DNA of 64,000 bases from Aliirhizobium smilacinae (GTDB taxonomy: Bacteria > Pseudomonadota > Alphaproteobacteria > Rhizobiales > Rhizobiaceae), in the NCBI RefSeq assembly GCF_006335145.1, contig NZ_VDMN01000001.1:992001-1056000 (forward strand), given 5' to 3'. Within the stretch, counting starts at the first letter, position 1. Each line of letters opens with the position of its first letter. Under the pieces are notes generated by a model that was given only the letters and a program-made list of their open reading frames with translations, had not been told where the DNA came from and did not search any database. The position numbers were made by a program, and so were the translations under genes. Of this stretch, positions 16,035 through 24,845 are shown one piece after another.

Positions 16035-17537
16035 ATGAACACACGAATCTCTTCCCTTTCTCCGCTTTCCTTCATCAGCCCGAGCGCGGTGGAACCGCAG
16101 GTGTTCGACAATGCCGAAGAGGCCGTCGATGCCCTGACCGCGCTTTATGAGCGCAATACCAAATTTCTGATCGACGGGTTCAGTTCGCTGGCCAAGGGCG
16201 ACGGCATCACCGGCCGTTACCGCGCCTGCTATCCGCAGGTGTCGATAGAAACGACTTCCTTTGGGCATGCAGACTCGCGGCTTTCCTACGGCCATGTCGC
16301 GGCACCGGGTGTCTATACGACGACCATCACCCATCCGAAGCTGTTCCGCCATTACCTGATCGAGCAGCTCGATCTGCTGATGCGCAACCACAGCATCCCA
16401 GTCACCGTGTCAGAATCGACGACACCGATCCCGCTGCATTTCGCTTTCGGCGAAGGCGCGCATGTGGAGGCTTCGGCCGGCAATGCAATGGCCGACATCC
16501 CGATGCGTGACCTGTTCGATACGCCGGACCTCAACAATACCGACGACCTGATCGCCAACGGCGAATACGAAGCGCCGGCCGGCGAGCCGGCACCGCTTGC
16601 GCCGTTTACCGCCCAGCGCATCGACTATTCGCTGGCCCGTCTCAGCCACTATACGGCGACCGGTGCCGAGCATTTCCAGAATTTCGTGCTGTTCACCAAC
16701 TACCAGTTCTATATCGACGAATTCGCCGCCTGGGCACGCAAGCTGATGGCGGAAGGCGGCGATGGCTATACGGAATTCGTCGAGCCCGGCAATGTGGTGA
16801 CACGTGCGGGCAACGACGCGCCGGAAACGGCCTTGATCACACGCATGCCGCAAATGCCGGCCTATCACCTGAAAAAGGGCGACCATTCCGGCATCACGCT
16901 GGTCAATATCGGTGTCGGACCTTCAAACGCCAAGACGATCACCGACCATATCGCCGTCCTCAGACCGCATGCCTGGCTGATGGTCGGTCATTGCGCCGGG
17001 TTGAGAAACAGCCAGCGGCTGGGCGACTACGTTCTTGCGCACGCCTATATGCGTGAAGATCACGTTCTGGACGACGACCTGCCGGTCTGGGTGCCGATCC
17101 CGGCGCTGGCCGAAGTGCAGCAGGCGCTCGAAAGTGCCGTCGAGGAAGTGACCGGTTACGAGGGTTTTGAGCTGAAACGGATCATGCGCACCGGCACCGT
17201 TGCGACGATCGACAACCGCAACTGGGAACTGCGCGATCAGGCAGGACCCGTGAAACGTCTCTCGCAGTCTCGCGCCATTGCACTCGACATGGAATCGGCA
17301 ACGATCGCGGCCAACGGTTTCCGCTTCCGCGTGCCCTACGGAACGCTGCTTTGCGTCTCCGACCGACCGCTGCATGGCGAGTTGAAGCTGCCGGGCATGG
17401 CGACCGCGTTCTACCGCACGCAGGTCAGCCAGCATCTGCAGATCGGCATCCGCGCCGTACAGAAGCTCGCCGCCATGCCGACCGAGACCCTGCATTCACG
17501 CAAGCTCCGCAGCTTCTACGAGACCGCGTTCCAATGA
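16035..17537 (+). CDS. amn: AMP nucleosidase
   Basis: Amn hydrolyses AMP to adenine and ribose 5-phosphate in the cytoplasm and so helps set adenylate levels and purine salvage. The 500-residue product has the usual length. An N-terminal regulatory domain (about 1-180; GRYRACYPQVSIETTSFGHADSR) is followed by a nucleoside-phosphorylase-like catalytic domain. The latter includes LVNIGVGPSNAKTITDHIAVLRPHAWLMVGHCAGLR, RMVGH-type phosphate loop features, and the ribose-contacting ALDMESATIAANGFRFRVPYG near 425. It is a single gene; vapBC follows after a gap that holds the vapBC operator. Confidence 0.95.
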   Translation: MNTRISSLSPLSFISPSAVEPQVFDNAEEAVDALTALYERNTKFLIDGFSSLAKGDGITGRYRACYPQVSIETTSFGHADSRLSYGHVAAPGVYTTTITHPKLFRHYLIEQLDLLMRNHSIPVTVSESTTPIPLHFAFGEGAHVEASAGNAMADIPMRDLFDTPDLNNTDDLIANGEYEAPAGEPAPLAPFTAQRIDYSLARLSHYTATGAEHFQNFVLFTNYQFYIDEFAAWARKLMAEGGDGYTEFVEPGNVVTRAGNDAPETALITRMPQMPAYHLKKGDHSGITLVNIGVGPSNAKTITDHIAVLRPHAWLMVGHCAGLRNSQRLGDYVLAHAYMREDHVLDDDLPVWVPIPALAEVQQALESAVEEVTGYEGFELKRIMRTGTVATIDNRNWELRDQAGPVKRLSQSRAIALDMESATIAANGFRFRVPYGTLLCVSDRPLHGELKLPGMATAFYRTQVSQHLQIGIRAVQKLAAMPTETLHSRKLRSFYETAFQ

Positions 17538-17554
17538 CGTTGTAGGTAGGCCTA

Positions 17555-17590
17555 TCTTGGTGTATGATTTTCCACATTCATACACCAAGA
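17555..17590. promoter_or_regulatory. Palindromic operator of vapBC
   Basis: Two perfect 13-bp arms (17555-17567, TCTTGGTGTATGA; 17578-17590, TCATACACCAAGA) are separated by 10 nt. The palindrome ends 7 nt before the antitoxin start and would overlap the promoter or leader. VapBC complexes bind palindromes of this kind to repress their own operon. It could also form an RNA hairpin, but no U run follows. Confidence 0.75.
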
Positions 17591-17597
17591 GGCCGAC

Positions 17598-17828
17598 ATG
17601 CGCACCAATATCGAGTTGGATGACGATCTGATCGCCGAGGCCATGGAACTTGGCGGATTGAAGACGAAGAAGGCTGCCGTCGATCAGGCGCTTAAGGATT
17701 TCGTGCGGATCAAGAGGCAGCTGCGTGCAATCAACAATCTTGAAGGCATCGGCTGGGACGATGATCTCGAGACATCAAGAAGCAACTCCACTCGCTACGG
17801 AAACTGGGGTTTCCAGGAGGGTGAATGA
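17598..17828 (+). CDS. vapB: VapB-type antitoxin
   Basis: A 76-residue protein with an N-terminal ribbon-helix-helix-like segment (MRTNIELDDDLIAEAMELGGLKTKKAAVDQALKDFV). This is the conserved DNA-binding part of the VapB/DUF2191 antitoxin family. The C-terminal half (about 45-76) is expected to wrap around the toxin. Its stop overlaps the toxin start (ATGA at 17825-17828), giving tight translational coupling. The 26-bp-total-arm palindrome just upstream is the likely autoregulatory site. Confidence 0.9.
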   Translation: MRTNIELDDDLIAEAMELGGLKTKKAAVDQALKDFVRIKRQLRAINNLEGIGWDDDLETSRSNSTRYGNWGFQEGE

Positions 17829-18214
17829 TCGTTGCGGACAGTTCCGTGTGGATTTCGCTTTTTCGGAAAGACAATAGCGAGGTCGCCTTAACGCTTAAAT
17901 CGCTGATACCGCGCGGCGTCATTCTCCTCGGGGATATCATTTTGATGGAGGTGCTTCAGGGCGCGCGGGATATTCAACAGGCGCGCTGGATAGAGGAAAA
18001 TCTTCAGAATTTCCCGGTGGTTTCGATGCTGTCTCCTGATTTGGCGATAAGGGCCGCATCGAACTATAGAACGCTGCGTGCACGCGGCTTCACAACCAGC
18101 AAAGCACCCGATCTCATCATCGGTACCTTTTGTATCGAGCACGGCCACAGCCTGTTGCAGCGAGACAAGGATTATCTTCCGATGGCCGAGCATCTCGGTC
18201 TCAGGCTGATCTGA
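17825..18214 (+). CDS. vapC: VapC-type PIN-domain ribonuclease toxin
   Basis: A 129-residue PIN-domain endoribonuclease, the toxin of the pair. VapC enzymes usually cleave a tRNA or rRNA site when freed from the antitoxin. The acidic metal-binding set is complete: D5 in IVADSS, E42 in ILMEVLQG, D96 in KAPDLIIG, and D114/D116 in LLQRDKDYL. It overlaps vapB by 4 nt. The gene pair appears intact and is followed by the convergent UPF0104 gene 15 nt later. Confidence 0.93.
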   Translation: MIVADSSVWISLFRKDNSEVALTLKSLIPRGVILLGDIILMEVLQGARDIQQARWIEENLQNFPVVSMLSPDLAIRAASNYRTLRARGFTTSKAPDLIIGTFCIEHGHSLLQRDKDYLPMAEHLGLRLI

Positions 18215-18229
18215 GACCTTCGTGGCAGT

Positions 18230-19198
18230 TTACCGCTTCCCTCTCGCTGCAAACAGAGACAACGCGGTACCGATGAGCGAGGAGACGATGACCAGGAGGT
18301 GGGTGTTGACCGCCGCCTGGCCGAGTTCCTCCAGAGAAGCTCCCGTGGCGACCGCGCCGAAGGCGATAGCGCCGGCTGTGATGCCCGCCGGATAAGTTCC
18401 CACGCCGGCAGGTGCATGGACCGGCAGGACGGACGACAATTCACCACCCAGCGCCCCGCCGAAGCCCGCCGGGATCGGCAATGCTCCGAGCAGGCAGAGA
18501 ACCCAGGCAAGCACGGCGATCTTGGTGAACCAATTGACCAGCGTTGCGCCCCATGCGCGGGCGAAGGCCTTCGTATCGACCGGCAAGCCGGCTTCGATCT
18601 CGGCCAGCAATTTTGCCGCCTTTGCCGGCAATATCCGTGCGGCAAACCGCAGCGCCACACCGCGTAGCGCAAAGCCGATTGCCGGCAGGATCAGGAAGCC
18701 GAGCCAGATTATCCACGCCCAGTGCATACCGATCGTACCGCTAGTCTCCAGCACCAGACCGATGCCGGCTGCCGCCAGAAGCGCATGCAGGTCGAAAAGC
18801 CGCATGACGAAGAGCGCTGCGGTTCCCCTTGCAAGCGAAAGGTCGAACTCGCGTTTCATCAGCAACGGAAAGCTCGCCTCACCCGAACGGAATGGAAGCA
18901 TGATGTTCAGGAGATTGTGGACCTGGGTGAGACGCAACAATGTGCCGAAATGCCCGCCGGTTTCCTTCGGGAAGTAGTCATAGATACGCCAGGTCCGGAG
19001 CACATAGGTGCCCAGCAACGCGACAAGGGCGAGAAAGGCCGAGCCGAGACCGGCGCTTTCCCAGAGCGCCAGCACGCTGCTCCACCCCCAGACCCACTGT
19101 ATGAATATCGCATAAAGGATGACGATACCGAGCGTCAGCAACGTCATCGCGTTTCGAATTATCCACGCTCTTTGGCTGGCAACGGAATAATTCTTCAT
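18230..19198 (-). CDS. Flippase-like LPG-synthase-TM/UPF0104 family membrane protein
   Basis: A 322-residue integral membrane protein with about eight predicted spans. The N-terminal region carries RIYDYFP and LLNIMLPFRSGEASFPLLMKREF, and the C-terminal region carries LSSVLPVHAPAGVGTYPAGI. This resembles the LPG_synthase_TM (flippase-like) superfamily: an early proline/arginine motif and a late PxGxG motif. Members move or modify lipid-linked groups in the inner membrane. It is divergent from three lipid-linked sugar transferase genes and probably works with them. The exact substrate is unknown. Confidence 0.8.
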   Translation of the reverse strand: MKNYSVASQRAWIIRNAMTLLTLGIVILYAIFIQWVWGWSSVLALWESAGLGSAFLALVALLGTYVLRTWRIYDYFPKETGGHFGTLLRLTQVHNLLNIMLPFRSGEASFPLLMKREFDLSLARGTAALFVMRLFDLHALLAAAGIGLVLETSGTIGMHWAWIIWLGFLILPAIGFALRGVALRFAARILPAKAAKLLAEIEAGLPVDTKAFARAWGATLVNWFTKIAVLAWVLCLLGALPIPAGFGGALGGELSSVLPVHAPAGVGTYPAGITAGAIAFGAVATGASLEELGQAAVNTHLLVIVSSLIGTALSLFAARGKR

Positions 19199-19293
19199 AT
19201 ATCAGGAGCCCCAATGCGATAATTCCGGGTCTTTGCGGCGATGGCGGCACCAAAACGGCCGATTGCTTGAGCCCGCACTTCTAGGAGAATCAC

Positions 19294-20316
19294 TTGGAGC
19301 GTACAACAGCAGAGTCGGTGAGCCTCCTTGTCGAGACGCCCAATCCGATCGAACTATCGCTGGTCGTACCGCTTTTCAACGAAGAGGAAAGCGTCGAGCC
19401 ATTGATCGAACGGATCGTTGCCTCGATGGCCGGTTATTCCGCCAAGTGGGAGCTCATCCTCGTTGATGACGGCAGCACGGATGCCACGATCGCCAATGCC
19501 AGAACCGCGCTCAATCGTCCCGGCCTCGATCTGAAAATCGTCGCTCTGCAGCGCAATTTCGGCCAGACTGCCGCCATGCAGGCAGGCATCAACCAGGCCG
19601 AGGGCAGGCTTATCGCCACGCTCGACGGCGATCTGCAGAACGATCCGAAAGACATTCCGAACATGGTGGCGGAACTCGAGCGCCGCGAACTCGATCTGCT
19701 CGTCGGCTGGCGCAAGAACCGTCAGGATGGGTTGCTGCTACGCAAGGTGCCGTCCTTTATCGCCAACCGCCTGATCGGCCGCATCACCGGAGTGCGCCTG
19801 CACGACTACGGCTGTTCGCTGAAGATCTATCGCTCGACCGTCATCAAGCAGGTGAAGCTGATGGGCGAAATGCACCGCTTCATTCCCGCCTGGGTCGCCG
19901 GCGTCGTGCCTAGCTCGCGGATCGGCGAAATGCCGGTGACGCATCATGCGCGCCAGCATGGCGTTTCCAAATACGGGATCTCCCGCACGTTCCGGGTGAT
20001 CCTCGATCTCCTGTCGGTGATGTTCTTCATGCGCTTCAAGGCGCGGCCGGGACATTTCTTCGGCTCGCTGGGGCTTGGGCTCGGCGCGATCTCGGCGCTG
20101 ATCCTCTTCTACCTGTTCATCGACAAGTTCATCATGGGCAATGACATCGGCACACGGCCGCTGTTCCTGATCGGCGTGATGCTGTTCCTGTCCGCCGTGC
20201 AGATGATCACCACCGGCATTCTAGCCGAAATGATTGCCCGAACCTATTACCGCGAGGATACGGCTCTCAGCTATATCGTCAGGGAAGTCTATCAGACCGA
20301 TGCGCCGGCTGCGTGA
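19294..20316 (+). CDS. Family 2 glycosyltransferase, polyprenyl-phosphate sugar synthase type (RgtE-like)
   Basis: A GT2 enzyme of the dolichyl-phosphate mannose synthase/ArnC type, 340 residues. The nucleotide-sugar site appears as LSLVVPLFNEEESV, LILVDDGSTDAT, and ATLDGDLQNDPKDIP (the DxD-like motif). Two C-terminal membrane spans lie at about 250-315. It should load a sugar onto a polyprenyl phosphate at the cytoplasmic face. The start is TTG at 19294, with AGGAG 7 nt before it. Two GT39 genes follow, the first overlapping it by 17 nt. In Rhizobium leguminosarum RgtE makes dodecaprenyl-phosphate galacturonic acid for RgtA-D. I infer the same role here, but the sugar is not proven. Confidence 0.85.
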   Translation: MERTTAESVSLLVETPNPIELSLVVPLFNEEESVEPLIERIVASMAGYSAKWELILVDDGSTDATIANARTALNRPGLDLKIVALQRNFGQTAAMQAGINQAEGRLIATLDGDLQNDPKDIPNMVAELERRELDLLVGWRKNRQDGLLLRKVPSFIANRLIGRITGVRLHDYGCSLKIYRSTVIKQVKLMGEMHRFIPAWVAGVVPSSRIGEMPVTHHARQHGVSKYGISRTFRVILDLLSVMFFMRFKARPGHFFGSLGLGLGAISALILFYLFIDKFIMGNDIGTRPLFLIGVMLFLSAVQMITTGILAEMIARTYYREDTALSYIVREVYQTDAPAA

Positions 20317-21805
20317 CGCCTTTATCGCAAAGCCGGAGCGTGTTCTCTGGCTGATCGCGGCCTACTGCGTGGCCGCGATCGTGCTGCGGCTATTGCGCAC
20401 CGAAGGTTTGCAGGCCGACGAGTCCGAGCAGATCGTGATGTCGCAGTTCCTGCTCTTGGGCTACGGACGGCAGCCGCCCTTCTACAACTGGCTTCAATAT
20501 GGCGTCATCCATCTGATCGGTCCTTCGATCTTCGCGCTGACGCTGCTGAAGAACAGCCTGCTTTTCCTCTGTTGCCTGTTTGTCGGCCTTGCTGTCAGAC
20601 AGGTCAGTGAACGGAAAGAGGTTGCCGCCGCCGCCATGCTCGGCGTCTTGTCGCTGCCGGCCGTATCCGTGCTGGCGCAGCGTGACCTCAGCCACGCGGT
20701 TGCCCTGCTTTTCTGCGTCTCGCTGTTCTTTTACGGCTTCCTTGGTGCGCTCAAGCGCCCTGCACTGTGGCGATATGCGCTGACCGGATTTGCAATCGGC
20801 ATCGGCTTGATCTCAAAATACAATTTCATCGTCGTGCCGATCGCCGCCATCCTCGCCATTCTGCCCGAAAAGGAACTGCGCCTCCGCCTGCTCGATCGCC
20901 GGTTGATCACGACGATAGTGATCGCCGGTCTGATCTGCCTGCCGCATGCCCTCTGGTTCTTCGGTAATATCGACGCCGCGACCGAGGGCACGATCGACGA
21001 GATGCGCGACGATCCCACCGGCCATTTTCTGGTTGATCGTCTGGATGGCATCGCGACGTTGATCGGTGCTGCCATAAAGGGTGCCCTTCCGCTGGTCATC
21101 TTCATGGCGATCGCCTTCGGCCGCGAACTATGGGCCAGCCGGCAGACGGAAACGATCTGGACCCGCGTGACGGGGCGCATGTTTCTCCTGTGCCTGCTGA
21201 TCGTCGGCCTGATTTCGTTCGGCTTGGGCGCGACGACGATCAGCCAGAAATGGCTGTCACCCTTCCTGCTGATCCTGCCGGTTTATCTCTGTCTCAAAAT
21301 CGAGGCGGCGGGAGGTTTTGTCCGACGTCCAAACGGTGTCGCAGTATTAGCTCTACCGGCTTCGCTGCTTGCTTTCGGGTTCCTGCTCTACCTGATGGCC
21401 GGCAATGTGCTCGCACCACTTCACGGCCGATACCAGAAGGACAGTTTCCCTTCCATGCCCTTCGTTCGCCAAGTGCTTGCGGAGGCTGAGAAAGACAACC
21501 GTCCTGACGTCATCGTTGCTGACGGCATGACTCTGGCTGCCGGTGCACGTATCACCGCCCCCGATATCCCGACCGCACTGCCCGGCTTCAGGCGCTCTTC
21601 CGTCTTTATCGCTCCGCAAGGCCGGATGCTGGTGATCTGGAATGGGGCAGGCGGCCCCGAATTGCCACACAAGCTTGGGGAATTTCTTCGCTCGAATGGC
21701 ATCGACACGGCAGCGCTTGTCGCCAAGACGACCGAAGTCGCTTACCCGTTCACGGGCGGACGTGATACGGAGCGATTCAATTACGCCTGGACCGTACGTC
21801 CGTAG
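20300..21805 (+). CDS. GT39/ArnT-like lipid-linked sugar transferase (RgtA/B-like), first copy
   Basis: A 501-residue integral membrane glycosyltransferase of the GT-C fold. The first periplasmic loop carries QADESEQIVMSQFLLLGYGRQPPFYNWLQ with the acidic residues expected in the active site. Many membrane spans follow to about residue 385 and a soluble C-terminal domain completes it. Such enzymes take a sugar from a polyprenyl-phosphate carrier and add it to lipid A, core or another envelope acceptor. The start at 20300 (MRRLRDAF) overlaps the GT2 gene; a start at 20234 would overlap more and adds a segment unlike the family. It is 30-35% alike by eye to the next gene, an estimate only. Confidence 0.82.
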   Translation: MRRLRDAFIAKPERVLWLIAAYCVAAIVLRLLRTEGLQADESEQIVMSQFLLLGYGRQPPFYNWLQYGVIHLIGPSIFALTLLKNSLLFLCCLFVGLAVRQVSERKEVAAAAMLGVLSLPAVSVLAQRDLSHAVALLFCVSLFFYGFLGALKRPALWRYALTGFAIGIGLISKYNFIVVPIAAILAILPEKELRLRLLDRRLITTIVIAGLICLPHALWFFGNIDAATEGTIDEMRDDPTGHFLVDRLDGIATLIGAAIKGALPLVIFMAIAFGRELWASRQTETIWTRVTGRMFLLCLLIVGLISFGLGATTISQKWLSPFLLILPVYLCLKIEAAGGFVRRPNGVAVLALPASLLAFGFLLYLMAGNVLAPLHGRYQKDSFPSMPFVRQVLAEAEKDNRPDVIVADGMTLAAGARITAPDIPTALPGFRRSSVFIAPQGRMLVIWNGAGGPELPHKLGEFLRSNGIDTAALVAKTTEVAYPFTGGRDTERFNYAWTVRP

Positions 21806-21849
21806 GACCGCGACCCAAGGACCACAAGCACCTATTGCCGGAGATAATC

Positions 21850-23391
21850 TTGCCGAAAAATTCCTCTCCATTGCGTGCGCATGGAACGCCAGTTATCGCC
21901 GACCGGCTTGGCGCCGGACAGACACTCGTGCTGGTGCTTGCCGCCTATTTTATCATTCATGTCATCGTGCGTTTCGTGCTGCCGCATGGACTGGAACTCG
22001 ACGAGGCAGAGCAGGTCAACCTGTCGCAATGGCTGCTGGCGGGGTATGGCGCACAGCCGCCTTTCTATAACTGGCTGCAGCACGGCGCGATCCAGATCTT
22101 CGGCATGTCGCTCGTCACGCTGTCGGGACTGAAAGGGCTGCTGCTCTTCTTGTCCTATATGCTCTATTATCTTGCCGCGCGGCAGGTGCTGGAAGACAAG
22201 CGGCTTGCGGTCGTCGCCGCACTCGGGCTTCTGACCATCCCGCAGATCTCGTTCGAGGCGCAACGCGATCTCTCACACACGGTCGCCGCCATTTTCGGCT
22301 CGTCGTTCTTCCTCTACGCCCTGCTCAGGGTCGTCTCCAGGCCATCGTTCGTGGCGTTCCTGCTGTTCGGTATCGCAACCGGCATTGGCGGCATCACCAA
22401 ATACAATTTCGCCATCCTGCCGATTGCCGCCGGGCTTGCGGTACTAATGGACCGGGACATGCGCCGGACCGTGCTTTCCTGGAAGCTGCTGCCGGCAGCG
22501 ATGCTTGCAGCGGCAATCGTTACGCCACATGCGCTTTGGCTTCTCGACAATTTCAAGGACGCGAGCCAGGGAACGCTGAAAAAGCTTGGCGGCGAAGACG
22601 CCGGCCTGCTCGGCGGCATCGCGCAGGGGTTGGGCTCGCTGACCGTCGGCTTCTTCAGCTTTTTCGGCATCACCATCATCATCTTCGCGCTGGTTTATCG
22701 CGAGCATCTGAAAGCTGTGATAAAAGCCAACAGCCGCTGGACGCTGTTCGTCGGACGCATTCTCATCCTGTCGCTCGTATTGATCGTGCTGATGATCCTG
22801 TTTGCCGGCTTCGAAAACGTGAGGGACCGCTGGCTGACACCTGTGCTTCTGGCGGGACCGCTTTACATCGCGCTGAAGGTGGATGCCGCGAAAATTCCGC
22901 TCGCCGTCGGTCTCAAACGTATCTGGACCGTGGCGGCGATTATCATGGTCATCATTCCGGCGGCGCTTGCCACCCGTTCGAATCTGGGGCGGTTTACCGG
23001 CAACTACGCGTATACGAACATCCCGTTCCCGATGCTTGCGAAGACGGTTGCCGAAAAGGCTGCTGGCGCCAATACCCTCATCGTTGCCAGTGACGGACAA
23101 CTGGGCGGCAACATGCATTTCAACCTGCCCAACCTGCCGGTGACGGTAACCCCGCCACCGTTGACGATTGAGAGCCGTCCGCTCGACGGGTTCAACCGGA
23201 TCGTCTTCGTCTGGCGGCGGAAGGACGGAAGTCCCCCGCCCGGATTCGGCGAGGTGTTTGCCGACTATCTGCGCGAAAATGGCATCGATACGTTGCCTCA
23301 GGACACGGCGATCGTCGGTTATCCCTATGCGTGGGGCCGACCTGCGGACCAGTACCGATTCGCCTATGCGGTGATGGATCTCAAGAGGTAG
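21850..23391 (+). CDS. GT39/ArnT-like lipid-linked sugar transferase (RgtA/B-like), second copy
   Basis: A 513-residue paralogue of the preceding gene with the same layout. The first loop is ELDEAEQVNLSQWLLAGYGAQPPFYNWLQ, LSH appears in the AQRDLSHTVAA segment, about eleven further spans follow, and a soluble tail ends the protein. The start is taken as TTG at 21850 because GGAG lies 7 nt before it; a TTG five codons earlier (21835) has no such site. Together with the GT2 gene it would form a two-acceptor lipid-linked sugar system. The acceptor cannot be read from sequence. Confidence 0.82.
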   Translation: MPKNSSPLRAHGTPVIADRLGAGQTLVLVLAAYFIIHVIVRFVLPHGLELDEAEQVNLSQWLLAGYGAQPPFYNWLQHGAIQIFGMSLVTLSGLKGLLLFLSYMLYYLAARQVLEDKRLAVVAALGLLTIPQISFEAQRDLSHTVAAIFGSSFFLYALLRVVSRPSFVAFLLFGIATGIGGITKYNFAILPIAAGLAVLMDRDMRRTVLSWKLLPAAMLAAAIVTPHALWLLDNFKDASQGTLKKLGGEDAGLLGGIAQGLGSLTVGFFSFFGITIIIFALVYREHLKAVIKANSRWTLFVGRILILSLVLIVLMILFAGFENVRDRWLTPVLLAGPLYIALKVDAAKIPLAVGLKRIWTVAAIIMVIIPAALATRSNLGRFTGNYAYTNIPFPMLAKTVAEKAAGANTLIVASDGQLGGNMHFNLPNLPVTVTPPPLTIESRPLDGFNRIVFVWRRKDGSPPPGFGEVFADYLRENGIDTLPQDTAIVGYPYAWGRPADQYRFAYAVMDLKR

Positions 23392-23398
23392 GCGAAAT

Positions 23399-24766
23399 CT
23401 ATTCCTTCACCGTGTCGCGCAGGTGATCGAGCGCGGCACGGAGTTTTTCGGCCACTTCGTCGACCTCCGAACGGCTGATCGTCAGGGCTGGCGAGGCCAG
23501 CATGCGGTCGCCGGTGGCGCGCATGATCAGGCCGTTTTCGACGCAGTGATTGCGCACCAGAGAGCCGATATCGTCGGGTTTTGCATAACGGCGGCGAGTG
23601 GATTTGTCGGAGCTAAGTTGCAGGCCTCCGATCAGGCCGACGTTTTCCGCTTGGCCGACGACCTCGTGATCCTCCAGGCTTTTCCACGCGGCGGCGAAAT
23701 AAGGACCGATGTCGTCGCGGACGCGCTCCACCAGCCCCTCCTCCTCGATGATCCGCAGGTTTTCGAGCGCTGCGGCGGCGGCCACCGGATGGCCGGAATA
23801 GGTGTAGCCGTGGGCGAAATCACCGAATTCGTTGATCATTACCTCGGCGACGCGATCACTCACGAGCACGCCGCCGATCGGCAGGTAACCGGAGGACAGA
23901 CCTTTGGCTATGGGCGCCAGATCCGGCTCGACGCCAAAATGCTGGTAACCGAACCAGGAACCAAGGCGGCCGAAACCGCAGATGACTTCGTCGGAAATCA
24001 GCAAAATGTTGCGGGCTTTGCAGATGCGGGCAATTTCCGGCCAGTAGGTATCCGGCGGGATGATCACGCCACCGGCACCCTGGATCGGCTCTGCGACAAA
24101 GGCGGCAACGCGGTCCTCGCCGAGTTCGTCGATCTTGGCGTCGAGTTCGCGGGCCATTTTCAGGCCGAATTCGGCAGGCGTCAGATCGCCGCCATCGGCA
24201 TACCAGTAGGGCTGGCCGACATGGTGGACGCCTTCGATCGGCAGATTGCCCTGCTCGTGCATATGCTTCATGCCGCCGAGCGAGGCTCCGGCGACGGTCG
24301 AGCCGTGATAGGCGTTCTTGCGGGCGATGATTTGGATCTTTTCCGGCTTGCCCAGTGCTTTCCAGTAGACTCGGGCGATGCGGAACCAGGTGTCGGTGGC
24401 TTCCGAGCCGGAATTGGTGAAGAAGACGTGGTTCATCTTGCCGCCGGTCTTCGAAGCGATCTTCTGGGCGAGCAACGTCGCCGGCGGCGTCGTGGTGCCG
24501 AAGAAGGTGTTGTAATAGGGCAGCTCCTGCATCTGCCTGTAGGCCGCTTCGGCAATCGACTTGCGGCCATAACCGACATTGACGCACCAGAGGCCGGCAA
24601 AGGCATCGAGATATTTCTTGCCCGTCGAATCGAAGATGTGGACGCCTTCGGCACGCTCGATGATGCGCGTGCCCTTGGCGTTCAACTCCTTCATGTCGGA
24701 GAAGGGATGAAGATGATGGGCGGCGTCGATGGCTGCAAGATTGGAAATGGCCGGCTTGTCGTTCAT
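23399..24766 (-). CDS. Class III aminotransferase (omega-amino acid/putrescine type)
   Basis: A 455-residue fold-type I PLP enzyme of the class III omega-transaminase family, near the SpuC putrescine-pyruvate type. The motifs are in order: FSDMKELNAKGTRII, GLWCVNVGYGRKSI, FFTNSGSEATDTWFRIAR, FVAEPIQGAGGVIIPP, LLISDEVICGFGRLG, APIAKGLSSGYLPIGG with the Schiff-base lysine, and YTYSGHPVAAAAAL. It passes an amino group from a polyamine or omega-amino acid to pyruvate or another oxo acid. It is divergent from a glutamine-synthetase-like gene, a pairing typical of polyamine catabolism. Confidence 0.9.
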   Translation of the reverse strand: MNDKPAISNLAAIDAAHHLHPFSDMKELNAKGTRIIERAEGVHIFDSTGKKYLDAFAGLWCVNVGYGRKSIAEAAYRQMQELPYYNTFFGTTTPPATLLAQKIASKTGGKMNHVFFTNSGSEATDTWFRIARVYWKALGKPEKIQIIARKNAYHGSTVAGASLGGMKHMHEQGNLPIEGVHHVGQPYWYADGGDLTPAEFGLKMARELDAKIDELGEDRVAAFVAEPIQGAGGVIIPPDTYWPEIARICKARNILLISDEVICGFGRLGSWFGYQHFGVEPDLAPIAKGLSSGYLPIGGVLVSDRVAEVMINEFGDFAHGYTYSGHPVAAAAALENLRIIEEEGLVERVRDDIGPYFAAAWKSLEDHEVVGQAENVGLIGGLQLSSDKSTRRRYAKPDDIGSLVRNHCVENGLIMRATGDRMLASPALTISRSEVDEVAEKLRAALDHLRDTVKE

Positions 24767-24845
24767 CGCGTCCCTGCTCCTCAGATTGTGCCTGCAATTC
24801 TTATCGGTTACGAACGAGGTTCCGCAACCTTAGAGATGACGCTTC

